Origin: Rhopalosiphum padi
Taxonomy: Eukaryota; Arthropoda; Insecta; Hemiptera; Aphididae
Assembly (NCBI RefSeq): GCF_020882245.1
Contig: NC_083598.1
Coordinates: 56,023,858-56,087,857 of the forward strand
Length of the DNA: 64,000 nucleotides
Direction of reading: 5' to 3'
In this document: positions 24,010 through 39,078 of the stretch, one piece after another
How the letters are laid out: every line of letters begins with the position of its first letter
How positions within the stretch are numbered: the stretch's first letter is position 1
Program-made: the position numbers and the translations under genes
The notes under the pieces: model-generated
Told to the model about the DNA's origin: nothing
Database searches by the model: none
Seen by the model: only the letters and a program-made list of their open reading frames with translations

Positions 24010-24615
24010 TTTTTTAGTAGTAATAGTGCTTTGATATTTGACTTCAGTCCCTCTTTAAAAAAGAAAATGAATCTAGTTGGTACTTTTGGGGATCAAAAGT
24101 AAACAATTTAAAAACCCTAAAAAAATAACGGAAAAACGGGAATTTTTACGCATAACCAGTTTTTGCTAAAATCGATTTTTTTATTTTGCTGTAACTAAAA
24201 AACTAATCCTTGTAAATACTTGAAATTTTCACCAGATGTTTATATTAGCGTTATATATTTATGATTAAATTTTCAAAATATTTTGACTTTTTTTAAGTTA
24301 TTTGTAGACAATTGAAATTTTCGATAAAAAAATTTGACTTTTCAAAGAATCTTTAAAATTTAATACAAGGTTTATTATAAGTTGTACTTATCATAGTAAA
24401 AAAAATCAAAAATTGTTAATCACAATTTTTTAATTTATACCTAAAGTTAAAAAACCCAATACAAATGTTTATCCATAAGTACTGACAAATCAACTCTGTT
24501 CAGAATCGTTTTTCCTTTATGTACAATGATACCTGTCATTGCATTCAAATTTAACACATCCATTATAGTGACCTACTCTCCCCATCTCTACTATACAGCA
24601 GAGCGATAGAAGTCA
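24010..24615 (-). repeat. inverted copy of dispersed repeat family A
   Basis: This is a diverged reverse-complement copy of 20505-21410. Diagnostic shared blocks are GGAAAAACGGGAATTTTTAC, ACTAATCCTTGTAAATACTT, CTGTTCAGAATCG, and AACACATCCATTATAGTGAC near the end. Together with the plus-orientation copy it forms a large inverted pair around the coiled-coil gene. Confidence 0.7.
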
Positions 24616-27600
24616 ACTACCGACTAATAGTATATCAATTATTAATTGTATTACATATACACGCATACAATAATTATTGAACCTGATGGTAATGGTAAAT
24701 ATTATTATATAGAACATTAAAATAACTTAGAATTATTAATAATAATTAGGTTCGAGAATATTTCTTACAATGTGTCTAATTCAAAAAGTATTATCAAAAC
24801 AATTATCTTTAAAAAATCTGATTTAATCTTAAACTACATTTTACAATAGAACAGATGATTTTCGGCCCTCGGGTATATAGTTCAATATAATTGGTAATTG
24901 TTAGAGCTTCTATTGTACAAGTATTACATGAATACGATATGTTTCTGATGCTGACAAGTGACAATAGACATGTCCATAAAATGTATTCATTATACTCATC
25001 GTAATTCATCAAAGCCTATTTATTTTGGACAAAAACATATATTTAATTAGTGAGATAAATCAACCACAATAGGGAATGCATACTCGCATTAATTTACAAA
25101 ATATCCCAAAAAATCATCTAATTTTGATTTTGAATTGCATAGGTAGTTCAACAGTTACGATAATATTATGTACACGGTATATCCTAAATTTCAGTTTACA
25201 GGTTTTACAAGTAAATTACAAAAACGTCCTTAGTATTCTTGCGAGATATACCTACTTTAGAAAATCTACACGACATCACACTATTATACACGTTTACTGT
25301 ATACGAAAGACACGATATTATAATAAACCAATTAGGCTTAAACCTGTTTAAATTATTTTATGTAAATCAAATGGTATACAAACATAGAAAAAACAATTTG
25401 TGGTTTTAATGTATTTTTATAATTATAATAATAATAAATTGTAAAAATTTACTTACAACAATCCATATGTTAAACAATGTTTAAGAAACACACTACAAAA
25501 TGTAATTTAAAAATATAAAACGTCACATAAACTAGTATACATTGAAACGTAAAAATGCATTACCAATATTAGCAAATATTATAATTTATAAGTATAACAA
25601 TAATTATTACTTATACCTTTCAGTTGATCATGAGATATACAATCCAACAATCGTAAATTAAGGCAAGTGTTAAGTAAGTAATAAACATATTAATTTATAA
25701 TTGGTACGCGTCTTCGATATTATTGTTAAGGTTGTAATTATAATTTGCTCGTTTAAAATTACAATAGTACTGACTGAACAGAATTGGTTTGTACTCATTC
25801 ATAGTGTGATAAATAATAATATGATATTACTAATGAAGAAGCAGACGGGAATTTAGTAACGAAATAAATAAAATTATTGGTTTACAATTGGGTACCAATA
25901 CACAACGTACCTACTACGTATCGAAGTTAGACAACGTGCTTATTTTAAATGATAAGAGTAAAATGTCATATAATTTAGTAAATTCAAATAACGAATTACG
26001 GTTACTTAAATTATTGAGAACAATATAATAATATGATAAACAACTAACAAATCCAAACTTTCAAATTACAGAAAACACTTAAACACTTATCTATACTAAT
26101 AGATCCGGGTTGCGGAAAAATGTAATTAATTTAATTGATTCACTAAATTTTAATGAAACAATCGTGTAGGTACATAAGAGATCTTTAGCTCACTGTATTG
26201 ATTTTTGAAACGTTTAATGATTGTTAACGCAACCCGGCATAATAGAAGTAACGTGTACACTAACAATTACGGGTAACGGTTGCATTTTATTTTTATTGCT
26301 ACTTTAGGAGCACACAACAACTTAAAACAGTAGTCTAATTGCACAATGTTATATCTATAGTATAATAGGTACCTATGATTAGTAATTGCACAATACAGTT
26401 GTATGGTACGTCCCTGTCATTACAATATTGCCTATAATTATTATTATTGTTTTATTATCCAATAAAATTACGTAGTTTTGTAGAGCCTTGCAAAGGAACG
26501 AAAAAAAATGTCACAAATATTAGTGTTATATTTACTAGTGACAATTCACGTCATATCGTTTTTATTATATCCGAATTTCTAAATATTATTTATGTACTCA
26601 TCTATGATTGTTACAATGTCGCGTTCCGTAAGGTTTGCGAATTTTCAAGAACATTTGACCAATTTGTTATACTATTGTTGATTCAATAAATCAATATAGA
26701 AAATTAATAGGAATTATAGGTGCATTTCGATTTCATTAATCACAATTAAATATACCTTGGTCTTATTATAATGTAATTTATTTTTAAAAAATGTAATTTA
26801 TCCTTAATATACCTATGATCGGATTATATTTTAGCTTTCCACACGTAATAGACATGTCTGTGGTAAGCTTTTATTCGAAACATAAATGGTATATTCAATG
26901 ATAGAATAGGATTTTTTCGGCTTATCAATGGATTTTTCTGTTTTTAACCATATCCGGTCATTGTACAATGCAAAAGATGGTCGAATAATTGTTTCTTAAT
27001 ATTTTTTATACTATATATATATATATATATAAATACACATGTCTTACAACGTTACATTGAAGTTACACATGTACAATCGATGCATCAAATTTCGGATATG
27101 CGATTATATAATCATAATATATTTAACAATTAAAAACTTTGGTTGACGCGATTTTACAGTAGTCAATATAATCAATAAATTCTAAAAAACAAAAATAATA
27201 ATAACGCTTACTAAAGTAAAAAAAAAATTCATTAATTCGAGAGTAGTTAACAAATTATATAATATTGTGGCATTATTGTACTAAGTCTAAATAATATAAT
27301 ATAGGTACAAGACAATGTGGGCAGGGATCGCGTTACAATACGCCTCGGTGTGGATCATACATCAATATGTTACAACTAACCTCTTACTTAACGTACATCA
27401 CACTAGTCCATACATATATAAATGTATTAGACGTCATTATTGTAGTCTTTTATATTTATTAGTCGTATATTACATTACGGCCGTGTTGTTATTGTTTGGA
27501 ATCATTAAACATACACGTCAATATAGTAACTACTCCGAACTATATAATGAAATTTATGCGTACATATATAATATATACGACTATTGTTTATTCTAAAATA
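24616..27600. other. AT-rich intergenic stretch, no gene supported
   Basis: A few short open frames occur, including a hydrophobic one at 27315-27596, but none has splice, promoter or composition support. A (TA)n run sits at about 27008-27031. Confidence 0.5.
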
Positions 27601-27668
27601 AAAAAGTTGTCTTTTCTTGTTGCAACGGAAAAACAGAGAGATAGAGAGTGAAAGAGAGAGAGTAATAA

Positions 27669-27946
27669 TTTATTAGTGTGAAAATCCGCCGTTGCATTTT
27701 CCTAACACCCGGTCTGCAGCAGGAGCTTGGAGAATCTCCACACTCGCGTCCAAGCCATAGTTCCGCTGGCGATCACCGGGTTGTCCCTCAGAGCGCACTG
27801 CCATTTACCCTGAACGGACTGCGCGGCGGTGGGCTGCGAGTTGTGCGTTGGAGTCGGCTGTACGCTCGGCAAACGGACTGGAGACGCGGTCGAGTTGGTA
27901 ATGGCTGGCTTTTGTGGCGATGCTGCGGGTGATGTCATGATGAGAT
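27669..27946 (-). CDS. candidate 3' terminal exon, Pro/Ser/Thr-rich product
   Basis: This is an isolated GC-rich island. On the minus strand it opens with a splice acceptor (TTTATTTCTAG|ATCTC at 27946), then an ATG at 27938. The frame runs to a TAG stop at 27704-27702, and AATAAA follows at 27674-27669, so it has the form of a last exon. From that ATG it encodes 78 residues: a Pro/Ser/Thr/Gln-rich half (MTSPAASPQKPAITNS) then GKWQCALRDNPVIASGTMAW and a basic, aromatic C-terminus. The frame is open upstream across the acceptor, so an earlier exon could feed in. A second minus-strand frame is open for about 46 codons and the plus strand is also open, so strand and frame are not certain. A possible first exon lies 10.8 kb upstream at 38703. 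I recognise no family. Confidence 0.4.
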
Positions 27947-28004
27947 CTAGAAATAAAAAAATAATCATGATAATAAAAACATTAATTAATTGACGCTTAA
28001 ACAA

Positions 28005-31000
28005 GATATAGTTTCCAGTAGAGGCATTTGTGGCGAATTTTCAATATAATATACTTTACGATGTATCAAAATATTATCAATAATATTTCACACTAATCAA
28101 ATATACATGTATAATAATTAATAATCAACGAGTCTATTATTAGGCCGAAGACAACGAATGACTGAAAATGTTGCTAACAGATATGAATCGTACCTATATT
28201 GTTAAAGTATTAAAATAGGAACATTATATAAATATGTACCTCAGGTACCTGTATTAATCAACGATCAACGAATAATTATTATAATATAGATCACGTAAAT
28301 ATTAATTTCCTATAGAATACGCTTTTTTTTTTTGGTATATCATACATTATTCATATTATGATGTATTTTATTTTATAATTTAAAAAAATGAATATCCCAC
28401 CGGTATAGCAATCCTCTTGGGATAGAGGACTTTACCGTTATGAATAGCATTACACAAAGGTATTTTTATTTATTTTAAAAAGGGTTTTAAATAACGATAT
28501 TTACGATGAGTAAATACGCATTTTAACATGATATACATTATTATAATATAATATTCTTAAAACGAAAATTATGTATATTTTTTTTATAAAATGAATACTT
28601 AATATTTAAAAATGTATTATCTCGAAGTATCAACAAAATAATGTTTTCACGCTAAAAAAATTCAAAATAATTGTATTTACTATACAAAGTGCACCAATAA
28701 TTGTAAAGTAGTATACCTACATAAATTCCTATATAGTGTCATTCAGTTTTTGAACCAAATTATTATAAAATGTAATTTCTTTAAATTGTCTATCATTTTA
28801 TTTTTTAGATTCACTATAATAATATAAAAACCTCAGAAAAATGTATAAAAAAATATTAATAATAATGAAATATTTCATTCGAATAAAACGCAAAAAAATA
28901 ATATTTAACAACCTTAATCTGAGTAACCTGTTTACATTATTTACATCTCTAGTCATTCTTGTATAACATAATTATTAATTACATATTCATAAGTCATAAC
29001 CATATATCGTCAAAGTATTAGTTTAAGACCACATAATATAAATATAATCAATATCTCGTGCAATATAATATAAGTATATTAATGAGTTAATATTAATACT
29101 TAATAGGTAGGTGCATTTCAAAAACGACATTTAAATTACTGAAAATGGCCATTTGCCTTTGGCTATAGTCAATAATAATTCCATACGACTGTTTGTTGCC
29201 TTGATATTACCTGCTGAACTATGATAAGTGTTATAGATTATGTAATGGATTTTCTTATATTTCAAAACTATAGTTAGTTTTTCAATGATAATAACTATGT
29301 TCCAATGTTTAATACTGTTTAAACTAATTAATTTCAAAATGATTTAATATAAAGTCTGTTAAGAATTTAACAATACAAATGATAATTAATAACTATAATA
29401 TTACGTATTTACAATATTTCTATAACAAATAGACAATAGTGTACATTTTTAAGTCTTAGGGGATATTACTAATAATATTCTCATATTTTACGTCATATAA
29501 ATTATGCTAAATATATTATTATAAAGTGATTATTAATTATAAGATCGATTAGATAGGTATACTTTATAATATTTACAGTTACGTTTTAGACAACAATGAT
29601 CAATGAGCACAGTAAATCATAAAATTAGCTTTTATAATTGTTGTATAATGTTGTAATTAATGAATGGATATTATTTTTAATGACTGTGGTTATGTAAATT
29701 ATGGTAAAAAATATAATGACAGTAAAAAAAAAATATTAATCAAATTTAATATTTTAAAATGTTTCCTATTTAAATGTTTTACTATCCAATTATAAAATAT
29801 ATAATTCATAACAAATAAATTAGTAAATATATTTCCACATAGATAATTATTGACACCTAAAATACGAGTTAGGCCTTGATATTTCATGCAGTGTATAATA
29901 AATATTCGTGAAAAACACTACGGCCTACAATATATAATCAATATAGGTACGCAAAATTAAATTATATCATAAAACTAATTAATTTTAAGATTCAGACAAT
30001 AATAGTGAACAATTAAAAAATACACATGTACGTCATCAATAAATTAGACGTAAAACTGCAGTCGACTGCAATTGACGTACGTTGTATCTTTGTTCCCATT
30101 TCTCAAACGTGAAATGCTGAAACTAAAAATGCTATTTTTAAAAATAGATAAAAAAAAATAAAGGATGCATTCCTTAAAAAGCAAAGAGCTATTTTGGATG
30201 AATTCGCCCTAAACACTTTCAGAGTGATGGATTGTATATATAATGACACAAATTGTACTTAAATTATACGATATGCAACTGTTATCACAATAAATTATAT
30301 TATGATTTAACTGAGTCTGAAATAACTTATTGTTAAATTTTGTTTTTACACTTTAAATATTTAAAAGTAATATTGTAATTAAAATATTTTTGTTCTATGC
30401 GCAAACTCATCATACAGTATCAGTTATATAGATCACATAATATAGTTGACATTTCATATTATAATGATGCTCATACATAAATTAATAAACTAATATATTC
30501 TAGTAGACTATAGTAACAATGATTAATTAAAGTTATTCATTTTTATTAAACTTTCAAAATAAATTATTGACATTTAAATTATAAATCTCAAAGATAAAAA
30601 TAAATGTTATTTAAGTACCTACTAAACAAATGTAAGTGAACAAAAAAATTATAATAAAAATTAATTGTGGACCTTTGTCCTATATAGATTATATATATAT
30701 TTATATATTAGTTATTACACCCATATTAATAACCTTATAAATTCAGTGTGAAAAAAAACAAATTTTAAATAATTGTACGTCTAATAAATCTATCTACCTA
30801 TCCATTTCGTACACATTTCACAGCCTCAATAACCGTCGACATTGATGGATCATTCTGAAGATTCATAGTTTAAAACGCATATTATATATAATGCACACGA
30901 ATTCGTACAATAGAAACAGGATGATGGATAGACACTGCTATATTATAGTTGTCCACGATAGGTAATATTACCACACGAAAATCGATATTATGTTATTTCT

Positions 31001-34000
31001 TGTTTTGAATATTTACAATTACGTGTCTTTTTGAGAAATCATCAAATTTGTCTTATAATATTTTTCTATAAAAAACAGAATGTATACCCCGTTGCAATTA
31101 ATCACCTGAACAATTTTTAAATAGGCGAAAAACTTAAAACGTTATTTAATAATCATAATATCTGCGAGATAGAAAGAATTATCTCTATGAATATTACTCA
31201 GAGCAAAGAATATTATATTATATGTTTTTAATTTAATGAATTTAATTATTTTATAGTTAAAACTACTTAAAATGATCACCAGGCCGTATTTAAAAAATGT
31301 TCATTTTATGAGTTTATTTTTTATCTTAATAATACGAATAAATTTACTGTGTTCCAATGTAGATACAGTTATACAAATTATTTATTTTCAAAAAAAAAAA
31401 AATACAAAGCGCTGCTTTGAAGTATCAAATTTTAAAAATGTTTAAATTGTTAAAAATGTAATGTAAATATTTGTGTGGATAGTTGTTATATCTGAAAACC
31501 CAACAAGTATTCAATCACTTGATTATGCTTGTAACTTTTATTTAACCTTTCCATTCAAAGAAGAAAAAGTTATTGCATTTTACAAATCGTGTAAACAAGT
31601 AAATTAATTATGAATAAAAATATACCGAGTACAACGACCCTCGTTTTTTTAACGCATAGTATATATAATAATATTTGGCAGCTATATTACATAAACACGT
31701 GTCAAAGGTTTACGTGCGGTTGAAAAAATATAGGAAATCGCATTATTAAGTTTTTAATTCATAGTTTTAATTATTAACTTGAGATAAAATTTACTTACAT
31801 GAAATTAGAATTGTAACTAATTAAATGAAAAATCATAACATTTAAGTAACTAATTAAGTTCTAAAATTATTATAGAATCAACTTTGACTAACTTTAGTCT
31901 ATCCATATTCACTTAGAAAAAAAAATAATGTTTCAAACATACTATATAAGAAAGGAAACTAATAAAAACGTATAATAAATTATGTATGTGTTTTATAAAA
32001 ACACACTACGTTTTCGTATCAATATGTTTAATTTCCGAATTAACCTTCATTATAAGGATATTTAATATTACAAAAAATGTTATTCATAAAGTGTTTCACT
32101 AGTAAGTTTGCTGAGTAGGTACAATTCAACACTCAAACAATAATTATGATTTATGTCTCAAGAAATCTCACCATGGATGTAAAAATGTCGTACAAATACT
32201 TGCAAGGTAATAATATGTTGGTGTGTTACAACTTAGTATGTAAGTCAGTAAGTGAACCACAAACGCTTTTTGACGTGCATTAAATTATAAATGCAGGAAA
32301 CATTAATTGGATTATATTAATTTAATTAAGTTAAACACTACTAAGATACAATATAATAATGAGAAAATCCCACTTAAAATTTTAAATAAAACGTTAATTT
32401 AAAATAATTGTATATCTATTTAATCAATTTTAGGCTAACTGATTATAATTTTTGAAACTTTCATTTTAAATATTAGATCAAATCACAAATCAATACTTGA
32501 CAGAAAGTATTATAACTATTAAAGAAAATTTCTTTATTTCAGTACTATAATTTTTTGTTTTTTAAATAAAACGCTCGTTAAAGTTATATGTAAATTCACA
32601 TAATAATATATAAATTATAATATAAACATATATATTTTAAATTTTATAATATATAAACTAAGCATGCCGAAATTTATTTATGAAAAGTGATTCATGTATA
32701 TAAATCATTTTAAAATCGTAATGAACTCTTGGTTATTCATTTGAAATTAATAAGTTTTAGAACATTTTAATGCATGCGTATTTTTTGTATTTTAATGTTC
32801 GATGTGCAAACAATACTCAAGCAGTGATAGTGTATTATTATCATTATATAAATAAATGAAATTAAACATAATAGGATATACTGTTTATTTTTGGTGCATC
32901 AAAGTAAAGAATAATTACAACGTACTGTTATTTTAAAGTTACGGGTTTGTGATCATAACACATCTATTTCTTAATCACGTATCTATTTCTATCAGAAAAT
33001 GTATAGAAACTCTCTGGGACACTTGTTTTTCAAGTGTGAACCGTGTGTTTGTGTGATATTTCATCACAAACAATAAGGACGTTATATTATTATAAACAGA
33101 TTTACTTATACAATATCAATATGCTAACACTTAAATACAAATCCAATCAAAAAAGACGTAAAATATTCATTAATATTTACACCAGAAGTGCTCGTGGAAT
33201 ACTATGATCGTTATTGTAGATCTTCCAGTACTATAACCGATACCTACCACATATGTCACTAGTTTTTAAAATTATTAAAAATTCCTATAAACGTTATTAA
33301 AACGTCATATTATTAGCTACAGCTGCGAGTTATCTTATGAAATAAATAAATAAAAGTCCAGCGACAATGGCCATAAGTGTTTTTACCCGCGATCATATGT
33401 TATTTATGCAAACGTCTTAAGCTTACATATTATATACAATATAGTATGTACCAACATATCACATTACATTAAAAGTTTGAGTAGTATAAACACATATTAT
33501 ACGAACAACGATTAAACCGTTATCGAGTGCTCGGCCATCGACAAACTATAATATAGTATATACTACTATATATATATATATATATTTGTGTGTGTGTTTA
33601 TTAATTAGTTATTACTTATAACTGTTATCTATTATAAAATTTCAAACAAAAAACCACTTAATGCACGCTGCAGCTTTAAATATTGTGTCTGGACGATTAT
33701 TATTATTATTTACGGTGCATCCGGGCTTATTGCCAGACAAGGACTGCTGTCGTTGTTTCAATGGAAAGTGTATATAATATATAATAATATTTAATATAGA
33801 TGTGTTATTTTTTTTTTGTGGGGTTGACGACCTTTTTTTCTTTTAACTCCTACTATGGCGGTTGTCGTGGGGCTATTGTATTTTGGACGTAGCCCAAAAA
33901 GACTACGCGTCTGCCGTCTCTCGCAAATATTATTAAACCTATAATAGTGTTTGTTCTGTATTCGAAATAGTTAAAATATATACAATATATATCTTGACAC

Positions 34001-37000
34001 TTCGATTCGTCGCTAAGTCGACTACTTTGAGAAAAATAGCTCGGCCGAGCATTTACGAAAGTTTCCAATGAAACGCTTTTGATGAATGTCGAAATGTCAA
34101 AATTCAAGCGCGTGATTCGATTGTTAAACTCGGAATAATAGATGTGAAGTAGTTAGGTTATACACTTTTAACAAGATTTCTTGAAGCTTTTAAAACCATA
34201 CTACACTCCCAAAAAAATTATGTTGTATTATTGGTATATTTATTTTTAGTATTGGTAAATGATAAAAATAAAAACCAGCCACAATATTTGAAATAATTAG
34301 TTTATACGTATCTACAATAATAATTGTAGTGACATAATATAAGCACAATAATATACCCAAATTAAATTATAGGTACCTACGTAATATAATATACCATTAT
34401 ATTACATTAACTGTGATGTATAATTTAATTGGATCAATTTTGACGTCCATAACAATTAGTGGGTGCAATTCTACTATAGGTAGGAGCGCTAAGTATAATG
34501 TGTAAAAAGGATATTATGTACATTATAATTACAACGATCCATCATTGCCATCAAATATTATAATATAATCAATTATAATTAAGACCAATCGACGAATAAT
34601 TTTCATATGTACAACGAAAAGCATTTATTTCTCCGTCACAAAAACACGACGCATCACCGAAAATTGAACAACCCTAATGATTGAAATATATATATATATA
34701 AAAACAACGTATTATTATTTATTACATTCACGAATGAGAAGATGCCTTTGATATATTATTTAAATATAATAAGGGTACAGAGAAACGTAAAAATGCACCG
34801 AATACGGTATATTATATAAATGAGTAAAATGTGATACGAATTGTACAATATCAAACTCAGTATTTATACGCCTGCAAATACTGGCGGGAAATGGTTATTA
34901 TTTCGTTTTAGTGATTACAATATACCGCTAAAAACATTTTAAGTACATGCGATATTTACACGAAAAAAACGCGTTGTGCCGACAAACACGATACTGCGTT
35001 TTTGAGTAAGTATATTTATAAATTCCCGTTTTATATATATATGTATATATTTATCGCGGTTATCCATCTCACCATCAAGTATAATACTGCGTAATTGCAT
35101 CAATTTAAAAAAGTTTTTTTTTTTACTATTATTATTATTATTCTACATTTTAGTGTCCAGTTGTGACCGTCCGCTTAAAACCGTATCGAATCAATCGGGT
35201 AAAAAGCTAATGTCATAGTATTATTACAATACGTCGTAGTGCGCACTCGATTAACACGATTACTAAATTCGGGCGTGCGTGTGTGTGTCACTATGCATAT
35301 TATGTAACGTTTACAACCGATATTTATATAATATATATATATATATATACTTTTATTGTTATACTGCAGGCGGGCCGCGACTATATTATTATTACAACAG
35401 TAAATAATATGTTATCCATAGGCTATACCATTAATATATGTGATATACGAGTGTGTATGAAACGTATGGGTTGACGGTTGTGTGCGTTCGCGCGCCGAAC
35501 GAGAATGATGCGTTTCGGGAGTAGCGAGTAACATTTCAATGACACCTACACACGTGTGGCCCAAGTCCTCCGTGTCATGTACTGATATATTGTACATCTA
35601 TATATTCTATATACTCTATAGAGTATAGGTGCATTGCACCGTGAAAACTCGAACCGCGTGTGTCAAATTGTTTGTGTCGTCGGTGTAAGACAAAAGTTCA
35701 ACGCGCGTTTCCGTAACCGTCCGCGTGTTTTATACACGCCTATATAGTATAATAATATAACGTTATATTACAGTCACACGGCATAATATATATATACATA
35801 TTATATAGTAGAAAACATCGGTTCGTACAATACTCGTCTAGCATTCGTGTGTGTATAGTATTATATTATACAATATACGTATAATGATAATATTATATAT
35901 ATATATGTATAGTTATATTATATCGTTTTGTACCAATTAGTACCGCTCGTTACCCGACACTTGTTACCAGTTTGTTTTAAAAAAATATATATTTTCCACC
36001 CATCTGTGTGTTATAATATAGGGTCATATGTATCGTGGAAAAACACACAGCACGTCTTTTTGAGTTTCTTATCCGATTACTGTCGTGTAACGTCGTTATT
36101 TTACCCGAAAAAATATGTGGAACAAGGTGATAAGGAGACACCCTCGTGTCGTGGTTTTTTTTATGTCCAAAAACTCACACCATTTTATTTTCAGATAACC
36201 TTATACGGGCGTTATGCAAGACATCCAATAAAAAAAATGCACCTATAATTATACGTATATATATATATATATTTGTATAACTATGCGTAAATAATATTTA
36301 TATGTAGTACACTGTACACCTCTAATTGCCGTGGAGGTCACCTGAACGTGTAAAATAAGCATTTCTTTTGTGCGACCCAATGTACATTAAACGTACTTAC
36401 CTAGGTATATTATATAACAACAGTGACTTCTGATACAAGATTCAGTGTGTTTTATCGACGAGTAGTAAAAATATCGGGGACAATGTTTGCAACACACGTT
36501 GTACGAGCCATAAAAAGCAAACCTGTAAGCGATATGAACTAGCAAAAATAAAATATCGTAACATTATATTTGTTATTTCTATTTTATGTATTGTATACAT
36601 CTATTTCTCTGGACTGAAATACATAAAAGTCTGTGCTTTGCAACCGTTTTTATAATATAATGGTTTGTTATATATACTTATCGTTTATAGATTACAATAC
36701 AATACATTATAACATTAATATGATGAAATTCTTTTTGTATATTCGACAACACATTTTTAAGTTAAAAACTGCAGAATAGTGAATTAAAACAAAAAAAAAT
36801 CATCAATTTAATATCAAACTCTACTTCTAAAAGATATTTAAAATATTAGAATATTAATTTTTTATTTTTTTACATTGTGTTTATAGAAATTTATACAATT
36901 TATTTCAATCTTTTTTTCTCATTATGTAGGTATCTATTTAGTATTTTCTCTATGTTTATTTATATAACAGCCAACTTGTACACTATGCAGTTATAAAGTT

Positions 37001-38690
37001 GTGTAATAGCTAATTTAAAAAAAAAAATGCCTATTTGGTAGTATATGGATAGAAATAATAACATAGACAATGCTATACCTATCAAATATAAATAGTAAAT
37101 TATTTTGCGTTGTTAACTAATATCTTATTATAATAAATCAACGTACATAAATACGTACATAGTTAGGTTACACGAAATGTTAAAACGATCAACGATTAAA
37201 GGATATAACGAATGAATAGTAATATCAACATATTTTAAATAATTTTTCTTTATTTTATAAAACTATGAAATACTGGATGAATATCTGGATGCTTTAGAAA
37301 CACTTCGTAGTAAATACTTAAGAAAATTAATTACAATTTTAAAATATATATTATAGACAATATTTGAAGAATTGAATGCCTACGTTTAAATATACGTGTT
37401 AGTCTATAGGTTATGCATATTTGAATTAATATAGTTACTAATCATACTATTTATATTATAATGAATCTATACTAGCTATCTATCTATCTAGCTTTATTCG
37501 TTAAAATTCATATTTACCCCACAATATCTTAACAGTATAAAATTGTTTATTTTCCTTCGACGTGTTTTTCTTTGAGCAAAAAATATTACTACATGGATCA
37601 ATAAAAACTAAAAATGAAATTCTGTGTTCAGTAGACCATAAATTCTTGGAATTCGTGGAATTAAATAACATTGATGATAAACAAAAAAAATCACAGTTAA
37701 ATAGCGGTTGTAAATCATAAGGAAGTTAAAATAATTGAGAAACGTATATATATATATACGTATTATGAACTGCAATAAAAACGTTATTGAAGTAAAGAAC
37801 TTAAACGATCGAATATAAATACATATAATCATTTGTAAATAAATAAATGTATCACTAAAGTATCAATAGTTTTATTATAAGTAGTATCATTATAGTATAT
37901 AAGTTGTAATTTAGTATCTAATAGCATAATAATTATCGATTAAAATATTTAAACTGAAAGTAACATTACTCGCTCGCAACTAAATTATAAGTCCTTTCTA
38001 TATTATACTCAATAAAACAACTAACCGGTTACTTACAATCGATAATAATTGTTTCAAACTTGTATTTACTTTAAACGATTATCGACACTCGATTCTATTA
38101 TACAATACTTGATTAGAAAATACGAACAAACTAGTCAAATCAACATAATTTGTAGTAAAGTTATTATGTAAATGGCGCCATTAGGATTGATTTGAAATCC
38201 AAAACGCATATCGTTTAATACGACACACGACCGATTCGACATTGAACCAATAACGGTGACCTGGAAAAAATTCTACGGGGAACCTTAGATTTTCGCAAAA
38301 TCTGCATGGTAAAGCGTCAACACTACATAACACAACTAGGCAAATATTATTCTACTAAAATATAATTAAAATCAGTATATTATACTGAAATCCATATTCA
38401 AAATCGTGTTTAACGATGTCCTAGCAAACGAAAATTGGAGATTCTCGATGATGTAAAAAGTTATACGATGACAAAAATAACAGATCAATACGATTCCCCA
38501 ATTATAAAGAACATTATTAAAAAACCTACCCGAAACATAATCATCGTCGTATCAGGGGGTATACCTCTATAGTCTATACCGTTTTGTTATTACCTAAACA
38601 AGTCGGTCTGCTATACTATACGATCGATTCGCAAGTATTATGAGACATAAAATAATATCAATAATAATATCGAATTACGGTGTGTACACA
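28005..38690. other. long gene-free AT-rich stretch (probable intron or intergenic)
   Basis: No exon is supported on either strand. Sequence between about 33650-34120 and 35150-35740 is less AT-rich and could be regulatory; the 106-codon open frame at 35928-36248 looks like chance. If the exon candidates at 27669-27946 and 38703-38960 belong together, this would be their intron. Confidence 0.4.
35610..35640. repeat. two abutting palindromes
   Basis: TATACTCTATAGAGTATA (35610-35627) is a perfect 18-base palindrome, and it is followed at once by GGTGCATTGCACC (35628-35640), a 13-base palindrome about a central T. They lie in a locally GC-richer block with CpGs, so a protein-binding role is possible. 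Confidence 0.5.
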
Positions 38691-38702
38691 AAATATACTC
38701 AC

Positions 38703-38960
38703 TGTGATTTAGTGGCAATAATTATTCGTCGTCGAAAATTGATGAAATGAAAATCGATCTTCGGAAACCGCTGGCTAAAGTACAACTGTTATACGGCAAC
38801 ACAGACAAGCACCGACAGTGGTCGACCGGAGAATGAACGGCGGCGGCGGCGGCGGCTACAGCTACGTCGGTGACGACACAACGGCGGCAGAGTGCGTGTG
38901 TATGCATGTGTGTGTTTGTGTGTGCGCGCGTGTGGAAATTCACACAGCTTTGCCGTTTTG
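38703..38960 (-). promoter_or_regulatory. CpG-rich island with a likely non-coding first exon
   Basis: The block contains (GGC)n at 38838-38857 and a TG/CG alternating run at 38896-38931. On the minus strand it ends in a strong donor, AAATCACA|GTGAGTAT, with the exon boundary at 38703 and no ATG in the last 200 bases before it. That is the look of a promoter plus 5' untranslated exon of a gene running leftwards. The plus strand has a short open frame (MNGGGGGGYSYVGDD) that runs into the TG repeat; I regard it as less likely to be coding. Confidence 0.4.
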
Positions 38961-39078
38961 TTCGCGTGGAACGAGCACCCGGCCGGAGAAGAAGTCGGTT
39001 TTGGTCGTATGAAACCGAAAAAATGTTTAGAACAACAATACGCAGTAAATAATAATGTTAGTATTTACTAATTGTTAC

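Noticed and set aside
27315..27596. 93-codon hydrophobic plus-strand frame
   Set aside because: The Tyr/Ile-rich composition is what AT-rich non-coding DNA produces, and no promoter, splice or polyadenylation context supports it.
35928..36248. 106-codon plus-strand frame
   Set aside because: No domain, no splice signals, and composition as in the flanking non-coding sequence.
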